From assembly GCF_900112375.1 (NCBI RefSeq), contig NZ_FOLS01000028.1:54383-118382 (forward strand): a DNA stretch of 64,000 bases, in the 5' to 3' direction. Of the stretch, positions 36,855-46,177 are shown piece after piece; position 1 is the first letter of the stretch; each line of letters starts with the position of its first letter. Both the position numbers and the translations under genes were made by a program. Source of the stretch: Pseudomonas citronellolis (GTDB lineage: Bacteria; Pseudomonadota; Gammaproteobacteria; Pseudomonadales; Pseudomonadaceae). A model generated the notes under the pieces. It saw only the letters and a program-made list of their open reading frames with translations. It made no database searches and was not told the origin of the DNA.

Positions 36855-38534
36855 ATGGTCACTGGAGCCACCTCCCTCAGTCTGGTGCGCGATGAACTCT
36901 TCGCCACCATGGAGCAGGCCGAGCAGAACCTCGAGCAATTCATCGCCGAGCGCCAGAACGGCAGCCTGCTGCAACACGCGGTCGAATGCCTGGCGCAGAT
37001 CCGCGGCACCCTCAACCTGATCGAACTGGCCGGCGCCGAGCTGCTGGCCCAGGAAGCCCTGCAGCTGGCCACCGACATCCCCACCGGTGTCGGCGAGGAG
37101 CGCGACGGCCAGCTGGCCGCCCTGGGCAATGCCCTGTACGTGCTGCGCCGCTACCTGGAGAACCTGGAGGCCAACCGCCAGGAAATCCCCGAGCTGCTGC
37201 TGCCGGCGATCAACGACGTGCGCCTGGCCGCCGGCCAGCCGGTGCTGCCGGAGAGCTTCTTCTTCAGCGCGCGCCTGGACCTGCCGCGCCCGGCGGCGCC
37301 CCGCGCGGTGCCCACGGTGGCCGACCGCGCCCAGGAAGTCCGCCGCCTGCGGCACATGTACCAGGTCGGCCTGCTCGCCCTGGTGCGCGAACAGGACCAT
37401 TACTCCGGCCTCAAGCTGATGGGGCGCGCCCTGGCGCGCCTCGACGCGCTGCTCGGCTACGGCCAGCGCAGCCGCCTGTGCTGGATAGGCGCGGGCGCCC
37501 TGGAAGCCCTGGTGGATGCGCAGATGCTGCCGCGCAAGGCGCGCAAGCAACTGTTCTCGCGCCTGGACCGCGAACTCAAGCAGCTGCTGGCCAACGCCAG
37601 CTACGAGGCGCCGCGCCAGCTGCTCAAGGAGCTGCTCTACCTCACCGCCCTGGCCGACACCCGCGGCCCGCGGGCCAGCGAGCTGCGCGAGGTGTTCGGC
37701 CTGGCGCCGCTGCCGTTCACCGACCACCTGCTGGAAGACGAGTCGCAGCGCCTGTCCGGTCCCGGCCAGGCGGTGATGCGCTCGTTGTCGGCGGCCATTC
37801 GCGAGGAACTCACCACGGTCAAGGACCAGCTCGACCTGATCGAGCGCGGCGTGTCCCCGGCCGATGCCCTGGGCACCCTGCACACCCAGCTGGGCAAGCT
37901 GGCCAAGACCCTCGGCATGGTCGGCCTGAACTCCGCGGCCAACGTGCTGCAGGGCCAGGTTTCGGTGGTGTCCGGCTGGGTGGCCAGGGGCGCGGTGGAA
38001 TCGCCGGTGGCGCTGAACGCCCTGGCCGACGCGCTGCTCTACGTGGAAAGCCTGGTCGGCAGCCTGGAGCGCGGCGAGCGCCTGGCCGCCCCCGCCATCA
38101 TCGACCTCGAGCCCACCGCCGAGTCCTTCGCCGTGCACCAGCTGGCCGAGGCGCGCATCGTGGTCATCGACGAAGCCCAGGGCGGCCTGGCCCTGGCCAA
38201 GCGGGCGATCACCGCCTACCTGGAATCCAACGGCGACAAGCTGCACCTGGCCAACGTCCCCGGCAGCCTGCAGGCCGTGCGCGGCGGGCTCTGGTTCCTC
38301 GGCCAGGAACGCGCCGCCCGGCTGGTCGGGGCTTGCGCCGACTACATCCAGCGGCAGATGATCGAAACCACGCAGATGCCGTCCGAGCAGATGCTGGAAA
38401 CCCTGGCCGATGCCCTGACCGGCCTCGAATACTACCTGGAGGGCGGCGCCGTGCTGCGTCCCGAAGGCCAGCCCGACGTGCTGGACGTGGCCAGCGAGAG
38501 CGTGCGCGCCCTCGGCCTGGAGGTGGCTGCCTGA
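36855..38534 (+). CDS. fimL: FimL, type IV pilus/cAMP signalling scaffold
   Basis: A 559-residue mostly helical protein matching FimL in length and in the N-terminal Hpt-like region ([20 protein letters not shown]). It resembles part of ChpA but lacks the phosphorylatable His. In P. aeruginosa FimL links PilG and FimV and is needed for CyaB-made cAMP, twitching and virulence gene expression (known from that species). The central region is rich in paired helices ([20 protein letters not shown]). It overlaps nudC by one base at the stop (TGATG). Confidence 0.92.
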   Translation: MVTGATSLSLVRDELFATMEQAEQNLEQFIAERQNGSLLQHAVECLAQIRGTLNLIELAGAELLAQEALQLATDIPTGVGEERDGQLAALGNALYVLRRYLENLEANRQEIPELLLPAINDVRLAAGQPVLPESFFFSARLDLPRPAAPRAVPTVADRAQEVRRLRHMYQVGLLALVREQDHYSGLKLMGRALARLDALLGYGQRSRLCWIGAGALEALVDAQMLPRKARKQLFSRLDRELKQLLANASYEAPRQLLKELLYLTALADTRGPRASELREVFGLAPLPFTDHLLEDESQRLSGPGQAVMRSLSAAIREELTTVKDQLDLIERGVSPADALGTLHTQLGKLAKTLGMVGLNSAANVLQGQVSVVSGWVARGAVESPVALNALADALLYVESLVGSLERGERLAAPAIIDLEPTAESFAVHQLAEARIVVIDEAQGGLALAKRAITAYLESNGDKLHLANVPGSLQAVRGGLWFLGQERAARLVGACADYIQRQMIETTQMPSEQMLETLADALTGLEYYLEGGAVLRPEGQPDVLDVASESVRALGLEVAA

Positions 38535-39376
38535 TGCGTACCGGACGTTGGGAGTCCGCCTGGCTCGACCCGGCGGAGAAAGGTGGCTGGGCCCTGGCCC
38601 ACTATCGCCAGCAATTCCTCGGCGATGCCAATGGCGTGCTCTTCCCCCGTGACTGGCTCAAGCGCCAGGACCTGCCGGTGCTCTCCGAGCAGGGCGTCGG
38701 CCACTTCGATGGCGATGCCGTGTACCTGCTGGAGCTGGAGTCTCCCGCCAGCGTCGAGGGCTGCAGCTGGATAGGCCTGCGCCACGTCATGCTGGAAGCC
38801 GAGGAAGACCAGTTCGCCATGCTCGGCTTCGCCAGCCAGGTCGGCACCTGGGCCCGCGAGAACCGTTTCTGCGGCGGCTGCGGCCAGCCGATGCGCGCCG
38901 TGCCGCGCGAACGCGCCATGCGCTGCGACGCCTGCGACATCCAGCGCTACCCGCTGCTGTCGCCGAGCATGATCGTCCTGGTCACCCGCGGCGACGAACT
39001 GCTGCTGGCGCGCTCGCCGCGCTTCGTGCCGGGCATGTACAGCACCCTGGCCGGCTTCGTCGAGCCGGGCGAGTCGGTGGAACATTGCGTGGCCCGCGAG
39101 GTGAAGGAAGAGGTGGGGCTGCAGGTCGGCAACATCCGCTACCTGGGCAGCCAGAACTGGCCGTTCCCACATTCGCTGATGCTCGGCTTCCACGCCGAGT
39201 ACGTCAGCGGCGAGATCGTCTGCCAGCCGGACGAGATCGAAGACGCCCAGTGGTTCCCCTACGACTCGCTGCCGCGCCTGCCGGCCGGGCGTTCCATCGC
39301 CCGCTACCTGATCGAGACCTGGCTGGCGCGCCGCGCCGGTCGGCCCGATCCCATCCTGCCGGGCGGCGGCTACTGA
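38534..39376 (+). CDS. nudC: NADH pyrophosphatase NudC
   Basis: A 280-residue Nudix enzyme. The zinc ribbon CGGCGQPM ... [11 protein letters not shown] is followed by the Nudix box [20 protein letters not shown] with VGL, and then the NudC-specific [14 protein letters not shown]. It hydrolyses NADH and removes NAD caps from RNA. The start overlaps the fimL stop, so both are translated from one message. The N-terminal domain is somewhat divergent, as is usual for this domain. Confidence 0.94.
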   Translation: MRTGRWESAWLDPAEKGGWALAHYRQQFLGDANGVLFPRDWLKRQDLPVLSEQGVGHFDGDAVYLLELESPASVEGCSWIGLRHVMLEAEEDQFAMLGFASQVGTWARENRFCGGCGQPMRAVPRERAMRCDACDIQRYPLLSPSMIVLVTRGDELLLARSPRFVPGMYSTLAGFVEPGESVEHCVAREVKEEVGLQVGNIRYLGSQNWPFPHSLMLGFHAEYVSGEIVCQPDEIEDAQWFPYDSLPRLPAGRSIARYLIETWLARRAGRPDPILPGGGY

Positions 39377-39398
39377 CGCCCAGCGCTTTCCCCGCGCT

Positions 39399-40190
39399 TC
39401 AGACCGCGCTGAACCAGTGCTGCCAGACCAGGCGCGCGGTCAGCGCCAGCACCACCAGGATGAATACCGGGCGGATGAACCTGGCGCCGCCGCCGATGGC
39501 GGTGCGCGCGCCCAGGTAGGCGCCGACCATCAGCGCGCTGCCCATGCACAGCCCGAGCAGCCAGACCACCTGGCCGGAAGCGACGAACACCGCCAGCGCC
39601 ACTATGTTGCTGACGAAGTTCATGGTGCGCGCCACGCCGCTGGCGCGGACCAGGTCCAGGGGGTACATCAGCAGGCTGCTGACGGTCCAGAAGGCGCCGG
39701 TGCCGGGGCCGGCCACGCCGTCGTAGAAGCCCAGGCCCAGGCCTTGCGGCCACTGGCGCCTGCGCCCGACCGGGGCGTCGGCGTCCAGCGGCGCCTTGGG
39801 CGTGCCGCCGAAGAGCATGTAGATCCCGCAGGAGAACACCACCACCGGCAGCATGCGGTTCAGCCATTCCGCCGGCAGCAGGTGCGCGGCCCAGGCGCCG
39901 ACGGCCGCGCCTATGGCGGTGGCGAGCAGGCCGTTGCGCCACTTCGCCGGGTGGAACAGCTTGCGCTTGTAGAAGGTATAGCTGGCGGTGGCCGAGCCGA
40001 AGGTGGAGCTCAGCTTGTTGGTGCCCAGCGCCAGGTGCGGCGGCACGCCGGCGGTGAGCAGGGCGGGGATGGTCAGCAGGCCGCCGCCGCCGGCGATGGC
40101 GTCGATGAAGCCGGCGAGGAAGGCCACGACGGCGAGGATCAGCAGGGTGAGCGGGTCGATGGCCAGCTCGAAGGGGAGGGTGAAGGGCAT
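39399..40190 (-). CDS. TSUP family sulfite/sulfonate exporter-like membrane protein
   Basis: A 263-residue membrane protein with eight hydrophobic segments in two repeats. Repeat starts carry FLAGFIDAIAGGGGLLTIPA and YDGVAGPGTGAFWTV, the TSUP (TauE/SafE, YfcA) signature. It is expected to export sulfite or organosulfur anions across the inner membrane. It converges on nudC, 22 bases from its end, and is divergent from the two-helix protein gene at 40291. Confidence 0.9.
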   Translation of the reverse strand: MPFTLPFELAIDPLTLLILAVVAFLAGFIDAIAGGGGLLTIPALLTAGVPPHLALGTNKLSSTFGSATASYTFYKRKLFHPAKWRNGLLATAIGAAVGAWAAHLLPAEWLNRMLPVVVFSCGIYMLFGGTPKAPLDADAPVGRRRQWPQGLGLGFYDGVAGPGTGAFWTVSSLLMYPLDLVRASGVARTMNFVSNIVALAVFVASGQVVWLLGLCMGSALMVGAYLGARTAIGGGARFIRPVFILVVLALTARLVWQHWFSAV

Positions 40191-40290
40191 GAAAAGTACG
40201 ACCTGGGTTCAAGGCTGCGACGCCACGGCTGGCCGTCGCGTCGAGGGGTGCGCATAATGCCGGCAATTCTACCCGCAAGGAACTGATTCA

Positions 40291-40938
40291 ATGCAGTACG
40301 ACGGCCTGGCCTGGACGTTCGCGCTGATCGCCCTGCTGGCGCTGCTGGTCGCCGCACGCATCCTCTTCGACCGCCACTGGTTCCTCGGCTGGCTGCGCGG
40401 CTGCGCCGGCCTGGCCTTCATCGCCGCCGCGCTGGCGCTGGGTCTGGCGGCCTGGGACCTGCGCAGCTACGACGCGCTGCCCGCCGAGCGGCCGCTGGCG
40501 ACCCTGAGCTTCCAGCGCCTGGCGCCGCAGCGCTACGAGGTGAAGATCCTCGAAGGCGACCGCGAACGCCGCGTCGAACTGGGCGGCGACCTCTGGCAAC
40601 TGGACGTGCGCATCATGCAGTGGCGTGGTTTGGCCGCACTGATAGGCCTGGACCCCGGCTACCGCCTGCAGGGCCTGGCCGGCCGCTACCTGGCCATCGA
40701 GCAGCAACAGGCCCAGGCGCGACAGCAGACGCTGGCGCAAAGCCCCTACGGCTTCGACCTGTGGCGCTGGCTGCGCGACGGCCAGCACGACCTGCTGACC
40801 TTCCGGCCGCTGGCGGCGCGGGTGAACTTCCTGCCCATGGCGGACCAGGCGGTCTACAGCGTCCGCCTGGGCCCCGCGGGCCTGGAGGCGGAGCCGGTCA
40901 ATGCCGCGGCGCAGCAAGCGCTGCGGGAGTGGCGGTAG
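40291..40938 (+). CDS. Conserved hypothetical membrane protein, stop codon supplied by a repeat
   Basis: A 215-residue protein with two N-terminal membrane helices (about 8-24 and 32-53, AWTFALIALLALLVAARI and GLAFIAAALALGLAAWDL) and a soluble, probably periplasmic, domain with no recognised motif. Homologues occupy the same position in P. aeruginosa, where old annotations call them efflux-related without evidence. The TAG stop (40936-40938) is inside GTAGGAGCAGCTGTCTTGCC, the foot of the first repeat of the array that follows, so the repeat defines the end of the protein. Confidence 0.75.
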   Translation: MQYDGLAWTFALIALLALLVAARILFDRHWFLGWLRGCAGLAFIAAALALGLAAWDLRSYDALPAERPLATLSFQRLAPQRYEVKILEGDRERRVELGGDLWQLDVRIMQWRGLAALIGLDPGYRLQGLAGRYLAIEQQQAQARQQTLAQSPYGFDLWRWLRDGQHDLLTFRPLAARVNFLPMADQAVYSVRLGPAGLEAEPVNAAAQQALREWR

Positions 40939-41630
40939 GAGCAGCTGTCTTGCCGGCTGCGCCGAGAGGTTTTTCGTAGGATGGGTTGAGTTTACGAAAC
41001 CCATGCGGCCGTGGTGATGGGTATCGCTCCGCTCAACGCCATCCTACGTCGCCCCACCCGCACCATTCCTCCCCCGTAGGAGCGGACCACCCACGCCATT
41101 CCCTTGTAGGAGCGCGCCCTGCGCGCGAAATCGCGGGCAGGGCCCGCTCCTACAGGTCGCCGGGAGGCACGGTATTCCTTCCCTCGTAGGAGCGGATCTT
41201 GTCCGCGATGGCCGGACACCCCGGCGCGATTCGCGGATAAGATCCGCTCCTACGCCGCCCACCCGCGCCATTCCCCTGTAGGAGCGCCCTGCGCGCGATT
41301 TCGCGGGCAGGGCCCGCTCCTACAAATTGCCGGGAGGCACGGCATTCCTCCCCCGTAGGAGCGGACCTTGTCCGCGATAGCCGGACGTCCCGGCGCGATT
41401 CGCGGATAAGATCCGCTCCTACGCTGCCCCACCCACGACATTCCCTTGTAGGAGCGCGCCCTGCGCGCGAAATCGCGGGCAGGGCCCGCTCCTACAGGTC
41501 GCCGGGAGGCACGGTATTCCTCCTCCCGTAGGAGCGGACTTTGTCCGCGATAGCCGGACGTCCCGGCGCGATTCGCGGATAAGATCCGCTCCTACGCCGC
41601 CCACCCGCGCCATTCCCTTGTAGGAGGCGT
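40935..41630. repeat. REP-like cluster including a tandem array of ~171-bp composite units
   Basis: After a GTAGGAGCAGCTGTCTTGCC element and a GTAGGATGGGTTGAG pair, a unit repeats in tandem. It contains GTAGGAGCGCGCCCTGCGCG / GGGCAGGGCCCGCTCCTAC, a spacer with CGCCGGGAGGCACGG, a GTAGGAGCGGATCTTGTCCG / GCGGATAAGATCCGCTCC pair and a spacer with CCACCCGCGCCATTCCC. Equivalent GTAG positions are 41106, 41278, 41448 and 41620, a period of 170-172. Three complete copies are present and the fourth breaks off at 41625. The same composite occurs singly or doubled near 22.3, 55.8 and 63.6 kb. Confidence 0.88.
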
Positions 41631-41650
41631 GCATCAATGGATCACCCAAC

Positions 41651-41680
41651 GAAAAAGGGAGCCCGAAGGCTCCCTTTTTC
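41651..41680 (-). terminator. Terminator of the SDR/kinase operon
   Basis: A perfect 13-base stem, GAAAAAGGGAGCC with GGCTCCCTTTTTC around CGAA, gives T tracts on both strands. It lies 16 bases beyond the stop of the leftward SDR gene and also shields it from the repeat array. Confidence 0.9.
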
Positions 41681-41695
41681 ATTGCGCTTATGTGA

Positions 41696-42463
41696 TCAGG
41701 CAAGGAACCCGCCGTCGACGTTCAGCGCCACGCCGGTGGTGTAGCTGGAGGCGCTGCTGGCCAGGTACAGCACGGCGCCGGCCATTTCGCTCGGGTCGGC
41801 CACGCGCTTGAGCGGGATGCGCTGCAGGGCGGCGTTGCGGATGCTGTCGTTCTTCACCAGCGCCGAGGCGAACTTGGTGTCGGTCAGGCCCGGCAGCAGG
41901 GCGTTGCAGCGGATGCCGAACTGCGCGCATTCCTTGGCGAAGACCTTGGTCATGCTGATCACCGCGGCCTTGGTCACCGAGTAGATGCCCTGGAACTCGC
42001 CGGGGCTGACGCCGTTGATCGAGGCGACGTTGATGATGCTGCCGCCGCCGTTCTCCTTCATCAGCTTGCCGCCTTCGATGGACATGAAGTAGTAGCCGCG
42101 GATGTTCACGTCCACGGTCTTCTGGAAGGCGCCCAGGTCGGTGTCCAGCACGTTGCAGAACTGCGGGTTGGTGGCGGCGTTGTTGACCAGGATGTCCAGG
42201 CGGCCGAACTGCTCGCGGATCTGCGCGAAGACGCTCTGGATCTGCTCCATCTCGCCGATGTGGCAGGCGATGGCGGTGGCCTTGCCGCCGGAGGCATTGA
42301 TGGCGTCGGCCACTTCCTGGCAGCCCTCGATCTTGCGGCTGGAGACGATCACGTGGGCGCCTTGCTGGGCCAGCAGCTTGGCGATGGCCTCGCCGATGCC
42401 GCGGCTGGCGCCGGAAACGAAGGCGATCTTGCCGTCGAGGTCGAACAGGTTGGTCTTGGACAT
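41696..42463 (-). CDS. SDR family oxidoreductase
   Basis: A 255-residue classical SDR: FVSGASRGIGEAIAKLL at the N-terminus, the NNAAT motif in LVNNAATNP, catalytic Ser in INVASINGVSPG and YSVTKAAV, then PGLTDTKF. It is the second gene of a minus-strand pair after the phosphotransferase gene, 25 bases apart. In Pseudomonas this pair is conserved and is thought to act on acyl-CoA or fatty alcohol intermediates; substrate not proven. Confidence 0.9.
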   Translation of the reverse strand: MSKTNLFDLDGKIAFVSGASRGIGEAIAKLLAQQGAHVIVSSRKIEGCQEVADAINASGGKATAIACHIGEMEQIQSVFAQIREQFGRLDILVNNAATNPQFCNVLDTDLGAFQKTVDVNIRGYYFMSIEGGKLMKENGGGSIINVASINGVSPGEFQGIYSVTKAAVISMTKVFAKECAQFGIRCNALLPGLTDTKFASALVKNDSIRNAALQRIPLKRVADPSEMAGAVLYLASSASSYTTGVALNVDGGFLA

Positions 42464-42488
42464 GGGGTTCCCCTTGTTGTGATCGTCG

Positions 42489-43559
42489 TTACAGGCGCGA
42501 TTTGCCGATGACCTGCAGGCTCATCTGCTCCAGCAGCTTGTTCATGTGGATGAACTGGGCGAAGCGCTTGTCCTGGGTCTGGCCGTGGAAGTAGCGGTAG
42601 TAGATCTGCTGCACGATGCCGGCCAGGCGGAACAGGCCGTAGGTGTAGTAGAAGTCGAGGTTGTCGATGCGCGGCAGGCCGGCGCGTTCGGCGTAGTAGT
42701 CGGCGAATTCCCGGCGCGTCAGCATGCCCGGCAGGTGGCTCGGCTGGCGGCGCATGAGCTGCACCGGCGCCGGGTCGTCGGCTTCGATCCAGTAGGCGAG
42801 GGTGTTGCCCAGGTCCATCAGCGGGTCGCCGATGGTGGTCAGCTCCCAGTCCAGCACGCCGATGATGCGCATCGGGTCCTTGGGGTCGAGGATGACGTTG
42901 TCGAAGCGGTAGTCGTTGTGCACGATGCCCGGCTTGTGGTGGTCGGCCGGCATCTTCTCGCGCAGCCAGGCCTTGACCGGTTCCCAGCTCGGCGCGTCGG
43001 GGGTCAGGGCCTTTTCGTAGCGGTCGATCCAGCCTTCGATCTGGCGCTGCACGTAGCCTTCGGGCTTGCCCAGGTCGCCCAGGCCGCAGGCCTGGTAGTC
43101 GACGTTGTGCAGTTCCACGAAGCGGTCGATGAAGTTCTTGCACAGGGTGTTGGCCTGCTGCGCGTCGAGCTTGAGCTCCGGCGGCAGGTCGGCGCGCAGG
43201 ATGATGCCGTTGACGCGCTCCATCACGTAGAACTCGGCGCCGATCACCGACTCGTCGATGCAGTGCACGTAGGCCTTCGGGCAGTACGGGAAGCCGGCGT
43301 TGAGCTGGTTGAGGATGCGGTATTCGCGGCCCATGTCGTGGGCCGACTTGGCCTTGCGGCCGAACGGCGGGCGGCGCAGCACCAGCTCGTGGCTGGGGTA
43401 TTCCAGCAGGTAGGTCAGGTTCGAGGCGCCGCCAGGGAACTGGCTGATCTTCGGCTCGCCCTGCAGGCCGGGAATGTGGGCCTTCAGGTAGGGATCGATG
43501 ACCGCGGCGTCGAGCTCTTCGCCTTGGCGGATGCGGGTGGACTGGTCAGTCAGCGACAT
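42489..43559 (-). CDS. APH-like phosphotransferase family protein (ACAD10-type)
   Basis: A 356-residue kinase-like protein. Nucleotide-loop region FPGGASNLTYLLEYP, the catalytic HNDYRFDNVILDP and metal-binding GVLDWELTTIGDPLMDLG are clear. This is the phosphotransferase type found fused to or beside acyl-CoA dehydrogenases (ACAD10/11), where it phosphorylates 4-hydroxyacyl-CoA. The adjacent SDR and nearby SCP2 gene support a lipid-related job. Confidence 0.88.
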   Translation of the reverse strand: MSLTDQSTRIRQGEELDAAVIDPYLKAHIPGLQGEPKISQFPGGASNLTYLLEYPSHELVLRRPPFGRKAKSAHDMGREYRILNQLNAGFPYCPKAYVHCIDESVIGAEFYVMERVNGIILRADLPPELKLDAQQANTLCKNFIDRFVELHNVDYQACGLGDLGKPEGYVQRQIEGWIDRYEKALTPDAPSWEPVKAWLREKMPADHHKPGIVHNDYRFDNVILDPKDPMRIIGVLDWELTTIGDPLMDLGNTLAYWIEADDPAPVQLMRRQPSHLPGMLTRREFADYYAERAGLPRIDNLDFYYTYGLFRLAGIVQQIYYRYFHGQTQDKRFAQFIHMNKLLEQMSLQVIGKSRL

Positions 43560-43759
43560 GCTTATCCCTTTCTTGTAGTCGGTAGCTGCCGGGGCAGCGG
43601 CGCCCGGGATCCATCATGCAGGGCAATAATGGTGTCCCGAGATAATTGGCTAATCTAATGCTCGCTTCCTACCCCCACAAGCGCCGCAGGGCGTTATTGG
43701 CGAGCGTGTTGGACCCCGATCAGGCTGCCTGATACGCCTTTGCCAGAGCGGCGCGGGCG

Positions 43760-43790
43760 AAAAAAAACCGGAGCCGCGGGGCCCCGGTTT
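43760..43790 (-). terminator. Terminator of the SCP2 gene
   Basis: Read leftward, AAACCGGGGCC pairs with GGCTCCGGTTT (one mismatch, short GCG loop) and is followed by a run of eight T residues. It lies 27 bases past the SCP2 stop codon. Confidence 0.85.
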
Positions 43791-43816
43791 CTCGTGCCGG
43801 CAGGCAGCGCTCCAGG

Positions 43817-44128
43817 TCAGACCGGGAACAGCTCGCCCAGCTTCATGGCCAGCATCATGTCGCCTTCGGCGCGCAGCTTGCCGGCCATGAAGGCCTGCAT
43901 GCCGTCGGTTTCGCCGCTGGTGATGCCCTTGAGGGTCTCGCTGTCCATGATCAGGGTGACGTTGGGGTTCGGCGCATCGCCCTGCACGACTTCGCAGGTG
44001 CCATCCTTGACCACCAGGTAGTGGTTGTCGCCGTCCTCGATGTTGAACTGGAAGACCAGGTCCAGGCCGGCGGCGGCGCCAGCGTTGAATTTGCTCTTCA
44101 TGGTGGAGACGATGTCAGCAACGCTCAT
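43817..44128 (-). CDS. SCP2 sterol-binding domain protein
   Basis: A 103-residue single-domain protein of the sterol carrier protein 2 fold (GLDLVFQFNIEDGDNHYLVV, then NPNVTLIMDSETLKGITSGE, then AFMAGKLRAEGDMMLAMKL). It probably binds fatty acyl-CoA or another lipid. It follows the phosphatase gene after 55 bases on the same strand and is closed by its own terminator. Confidence 0.92.
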   Translation of the reverse strand: MSVADIVSTMKSKFNAGAAAGLDLVFQFNIEDGDNHYLVVKDGTCEVVQGDAPNPNVTLIMDSETLKGITSGETDGMQAFMAGKLRAEGDMMLAMKLGELFPV

Positions 44129-44183
44129 GGTTCTATCCCTTTTCTAGGTTTTCTCGCGCGCCCGGGGGCGCAATGGGCCGGGC

Positions 44184-44894
44184 TCATCTGTAGGTGATGA
44201 GCTCCGGCGCCCTCAACAGTTCCAGGTGCACGTGACTGTTGAAGGAAGCCAGGGACACTTCGTCGCCGCGGAACTTCAGGCGGCTGAGCGAAGTGTTGAC
44301 GATCTGCCAGTTCAGCTCGAAGGCCTTGATCGCCGGCATGCCGACGATCTGCTGGAGCACGGCGGTGATGGTCCCGCCGGAGGTGAACACGGCGATGTTG
44401 TCCTTGCCGCTGGCCTGGCGCAGCAGGCGCTGCAGGCCGTCGTGCACGGTGTCGAGGAATTCCTGCCAGCTGACCAGGCCTTCCTTGTGGTGCTCGCCGG
44501 AAACCCAGCGGGCGATCACGTAGGAGAACAGGCGCTGGAACTCGCCGCGGTGCTGCGCGGCGTTGCGCAGGATGTGCAGGGCCTGGGGCTCGTGCTGCAG
44601 CAGGTCGTCGAGGTGGGCGCGGATCACCGCGTCGGCCTCGAACTCGTTGAAGGCGGCGTCGATCTCCAACTCCGGCACGTCGAGCCCGGCTTCGCGCATG
44701 CGTTCCAGGGCTTCGCTGGCGGTGTGGCGCTGGCGCTGCAGGTCGCCGGCCAGGCAGCGGTCCAGGCGCAGGCCCAGGCCCGCCAGGTGTTCGCCCAGGA
44801 CCTGGGCCTGGCGCACGCCGGTCGTCGAGAGCACGTCGTAGTCGTCGGCGCCGAACGAAGCCTGGCCATGTCGAATCAGATAGATGCTGCCCAC
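44184..44894 (-). CDS. Histidine phosphatase family protein
   Basis: A 236-residue phosphoglycerate mutase-like protein starting MGSIYLIRHGQASFGADDYD; RHG contains the phospho-accepting His. LSTTGVRQAQVLGEHLA and VFTSGGTITAVLQQIVG (with the second active-site region; His replaced by Gly-Gly-Thr context, as common in this subgroup) follow. Likely a phosphatase, not a mutase. Substrate unknown. It starts the minus-strand unit with the SCP2 gene, and is divergent from sohB. Confidence 0.88.
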   Translation of the reverse strand: MGSIYLIRHGQASFGADDYDVLSTTGVRQAQVLGEHLAGLGLRLDRCLAGDLQRQRHTASEALERMREAGLDVPELEIDAAFNEFEADAVIRAHLDDLLQHEPQALHILRNAAQHRGEFQRLFSYVIARWVSGEHHKEGLVSWQEFLDTVHDGLQRLLRQASGKDNIAVFTSGGTITAVLQQIVGMPAIKAFELNWQIVNTSLSRLKFRGDEVSLASFNSHVHLELLRAPELITYR

Positions 44895-45099
44895 GCACGG
44901 ACCTCGGCAGGGGGAAAGTTCCGGCGAGGGTATGAGGAAGGCCCAGGGCTGTCAACGAAAAAACATACGCTTGTTTGAATGCTATTCCCAACGCTGATGA
45001 AGGCGTTCGCCAGCGCTGGCTGCGGCCCGGCGGGCTGGGTATGCTTGCGGGATTCCCCGGCCCGGTCGGCGGGCGGGGCACAGGTTGATAGGGGGAAGT

Positions 45100-46122
45100 G
45101 TGGAGTTTCTTCTGGATTACGCGGGTTTCCTGGCCAGGACCTTCACCGTGCTGGTGGCGGTGCTGGTGGTGCTGGTGGTGGTCGCCGCCCTGCGCGGCCG
45201 CGGGCGGCGCAGCTCGGGCCATCTGGAAGTGCGCAAGCTCAACGACTTCTACAAGGAGCTGCGTGAGCGCCTGCAAGGCAGCGTGCTCGACAAGGACAAG
45301 CTCAAGGCCCTGCGCAAGTCCGAGCACAAGGCCGCCAAGCAGGCGAAGAAGGCCGGCGCGCAGAAGAGCCGCGTCTACGTGCTGGACTTCGATGGCGACA
45401 TCAAGGCCTCGGCCACCGAACACCTGCGCAACGAGATCACCGCGCTGCTCAGCCTGGCCACGCCCAAGGACGAAGTGGTGCTGCGCCTGGAAAGCGGCGG
45501 CGGCATGGTCCACAGCTACGGCCTGGCCGCCTCGCAGCTGGCGCGCATCCGCCAGGCCGGCGTGCCGCTGACCGTGTGCGTCGACAAGATCGCCGCCAGC
45601 GGCGGCTACATGATGGCCTGCATCGGCGAGCGCATCCTGTCCGCACCCTTCGCCATCCTCGGTTCCATCGGCGTGGTGGCGCAGCTGCCCAACGTGCACC
45701 GCCTGCTGAAGCGGCACGACATCGACTTCGAGGTGCTCACCGCCGGCGAGTACAAGCGCACCCTGACGGTGTTCGGCGAGAACACCGACAAGGGCCGCGA
45801 GAAGTTCCAGGAGGACCTGGAGTCCACCCACGAGCTGTTCAAGGGCTTCGTCGCCCACTACCGGCCGAAGCTCGCCATCGAGGAAATCGCCACTGGCGAG
45901 GTCTGGCTGGGCCAGGCGGCGCTGGGGCGCAAGCTGGTGGACGAGCTGAAGACCAGCGACGAGTACCTGGCCGAACGCGCCCGCGAGTCGGACGTCTACC
46001 ACTTGCAGTACGTACAGAAGAAAAGCGTCCAGGAGCGCCTGGGCGTGGGCGCCAGCACGGTGATCGACCGCGTGCTGCTGAGCTGGTGGGAGCGCCTGGG
46101 GCGCAGCCGTTACTGGCAATGA
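45100..46122 (+). CDS. sohB: SohB, S49 family signal-peptide-peptidase-like protease
   Basis: A 340-residue protein starting at GTG behind GGGGGAAG; a TTG at 45085 would add five residues and is less likely. One N-terminal membrane helix (TFTVLVAVLVVLVVVAALRG) anchors it; the S49 domain faces the periplasm. The nucleophile Ser is in VDKIAASGGYMMACI and the general-base Lys in TAGEYKRTLTVFGENTDKGR. Length and pattern are those of SohB, which degrades membrane-bound peptides and suppresses HtrA loss in E. coli. Confidence 0.93.
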   Translation: MEFLLDYAGFLARTFTVLVAVLVVLVVVAALRGRGRRSSGHLEVRKLNDFYKELRERLQGSVLDKDKLKALRKSEHKAAKQAKKAGAQKSRVYVLDFDGDIKASATEHLRNEITALLSLATPKDEVVLRLESGGGMVHSYGLAASQLARIRQAGVPLTVCVDKIAASGGYMMACIGERILSAPFAILGSIGVVAQLPNVHRLLKRHDIDFEVLTAGEYKRTLTVFGENTDKGREKFQEDLESTHELFKGFVAHYRPKLAIEEIATGEVWLGQAALGRKLVDELKTSDEYLAERARESDVYHLQYVQKKSVQERLGVGASTVIDRVLLSWWERLGRSRYWQ

Positions 46123-46177
46123 TTCCGGCGCGGGCGCAGGGGCGTCCGCGCGGCAGGCTTTGCAGAAGGAGAGCGTG

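Noticed and set aside
41086..41630. Possible CRISPR array, because of regular spacing of repeats
   Set aside because: The period is about 171 bases, the whole unit including spacers is repeated, elements are palindromic pairs and no cas gene is near. It is tandem REP-like DNA.
44979..45266. A frame overlapping the start of sohB on the same strand
   Set aside because: It is out of frame with the S49 protease and loses sense after the overlap; no independent start signal.
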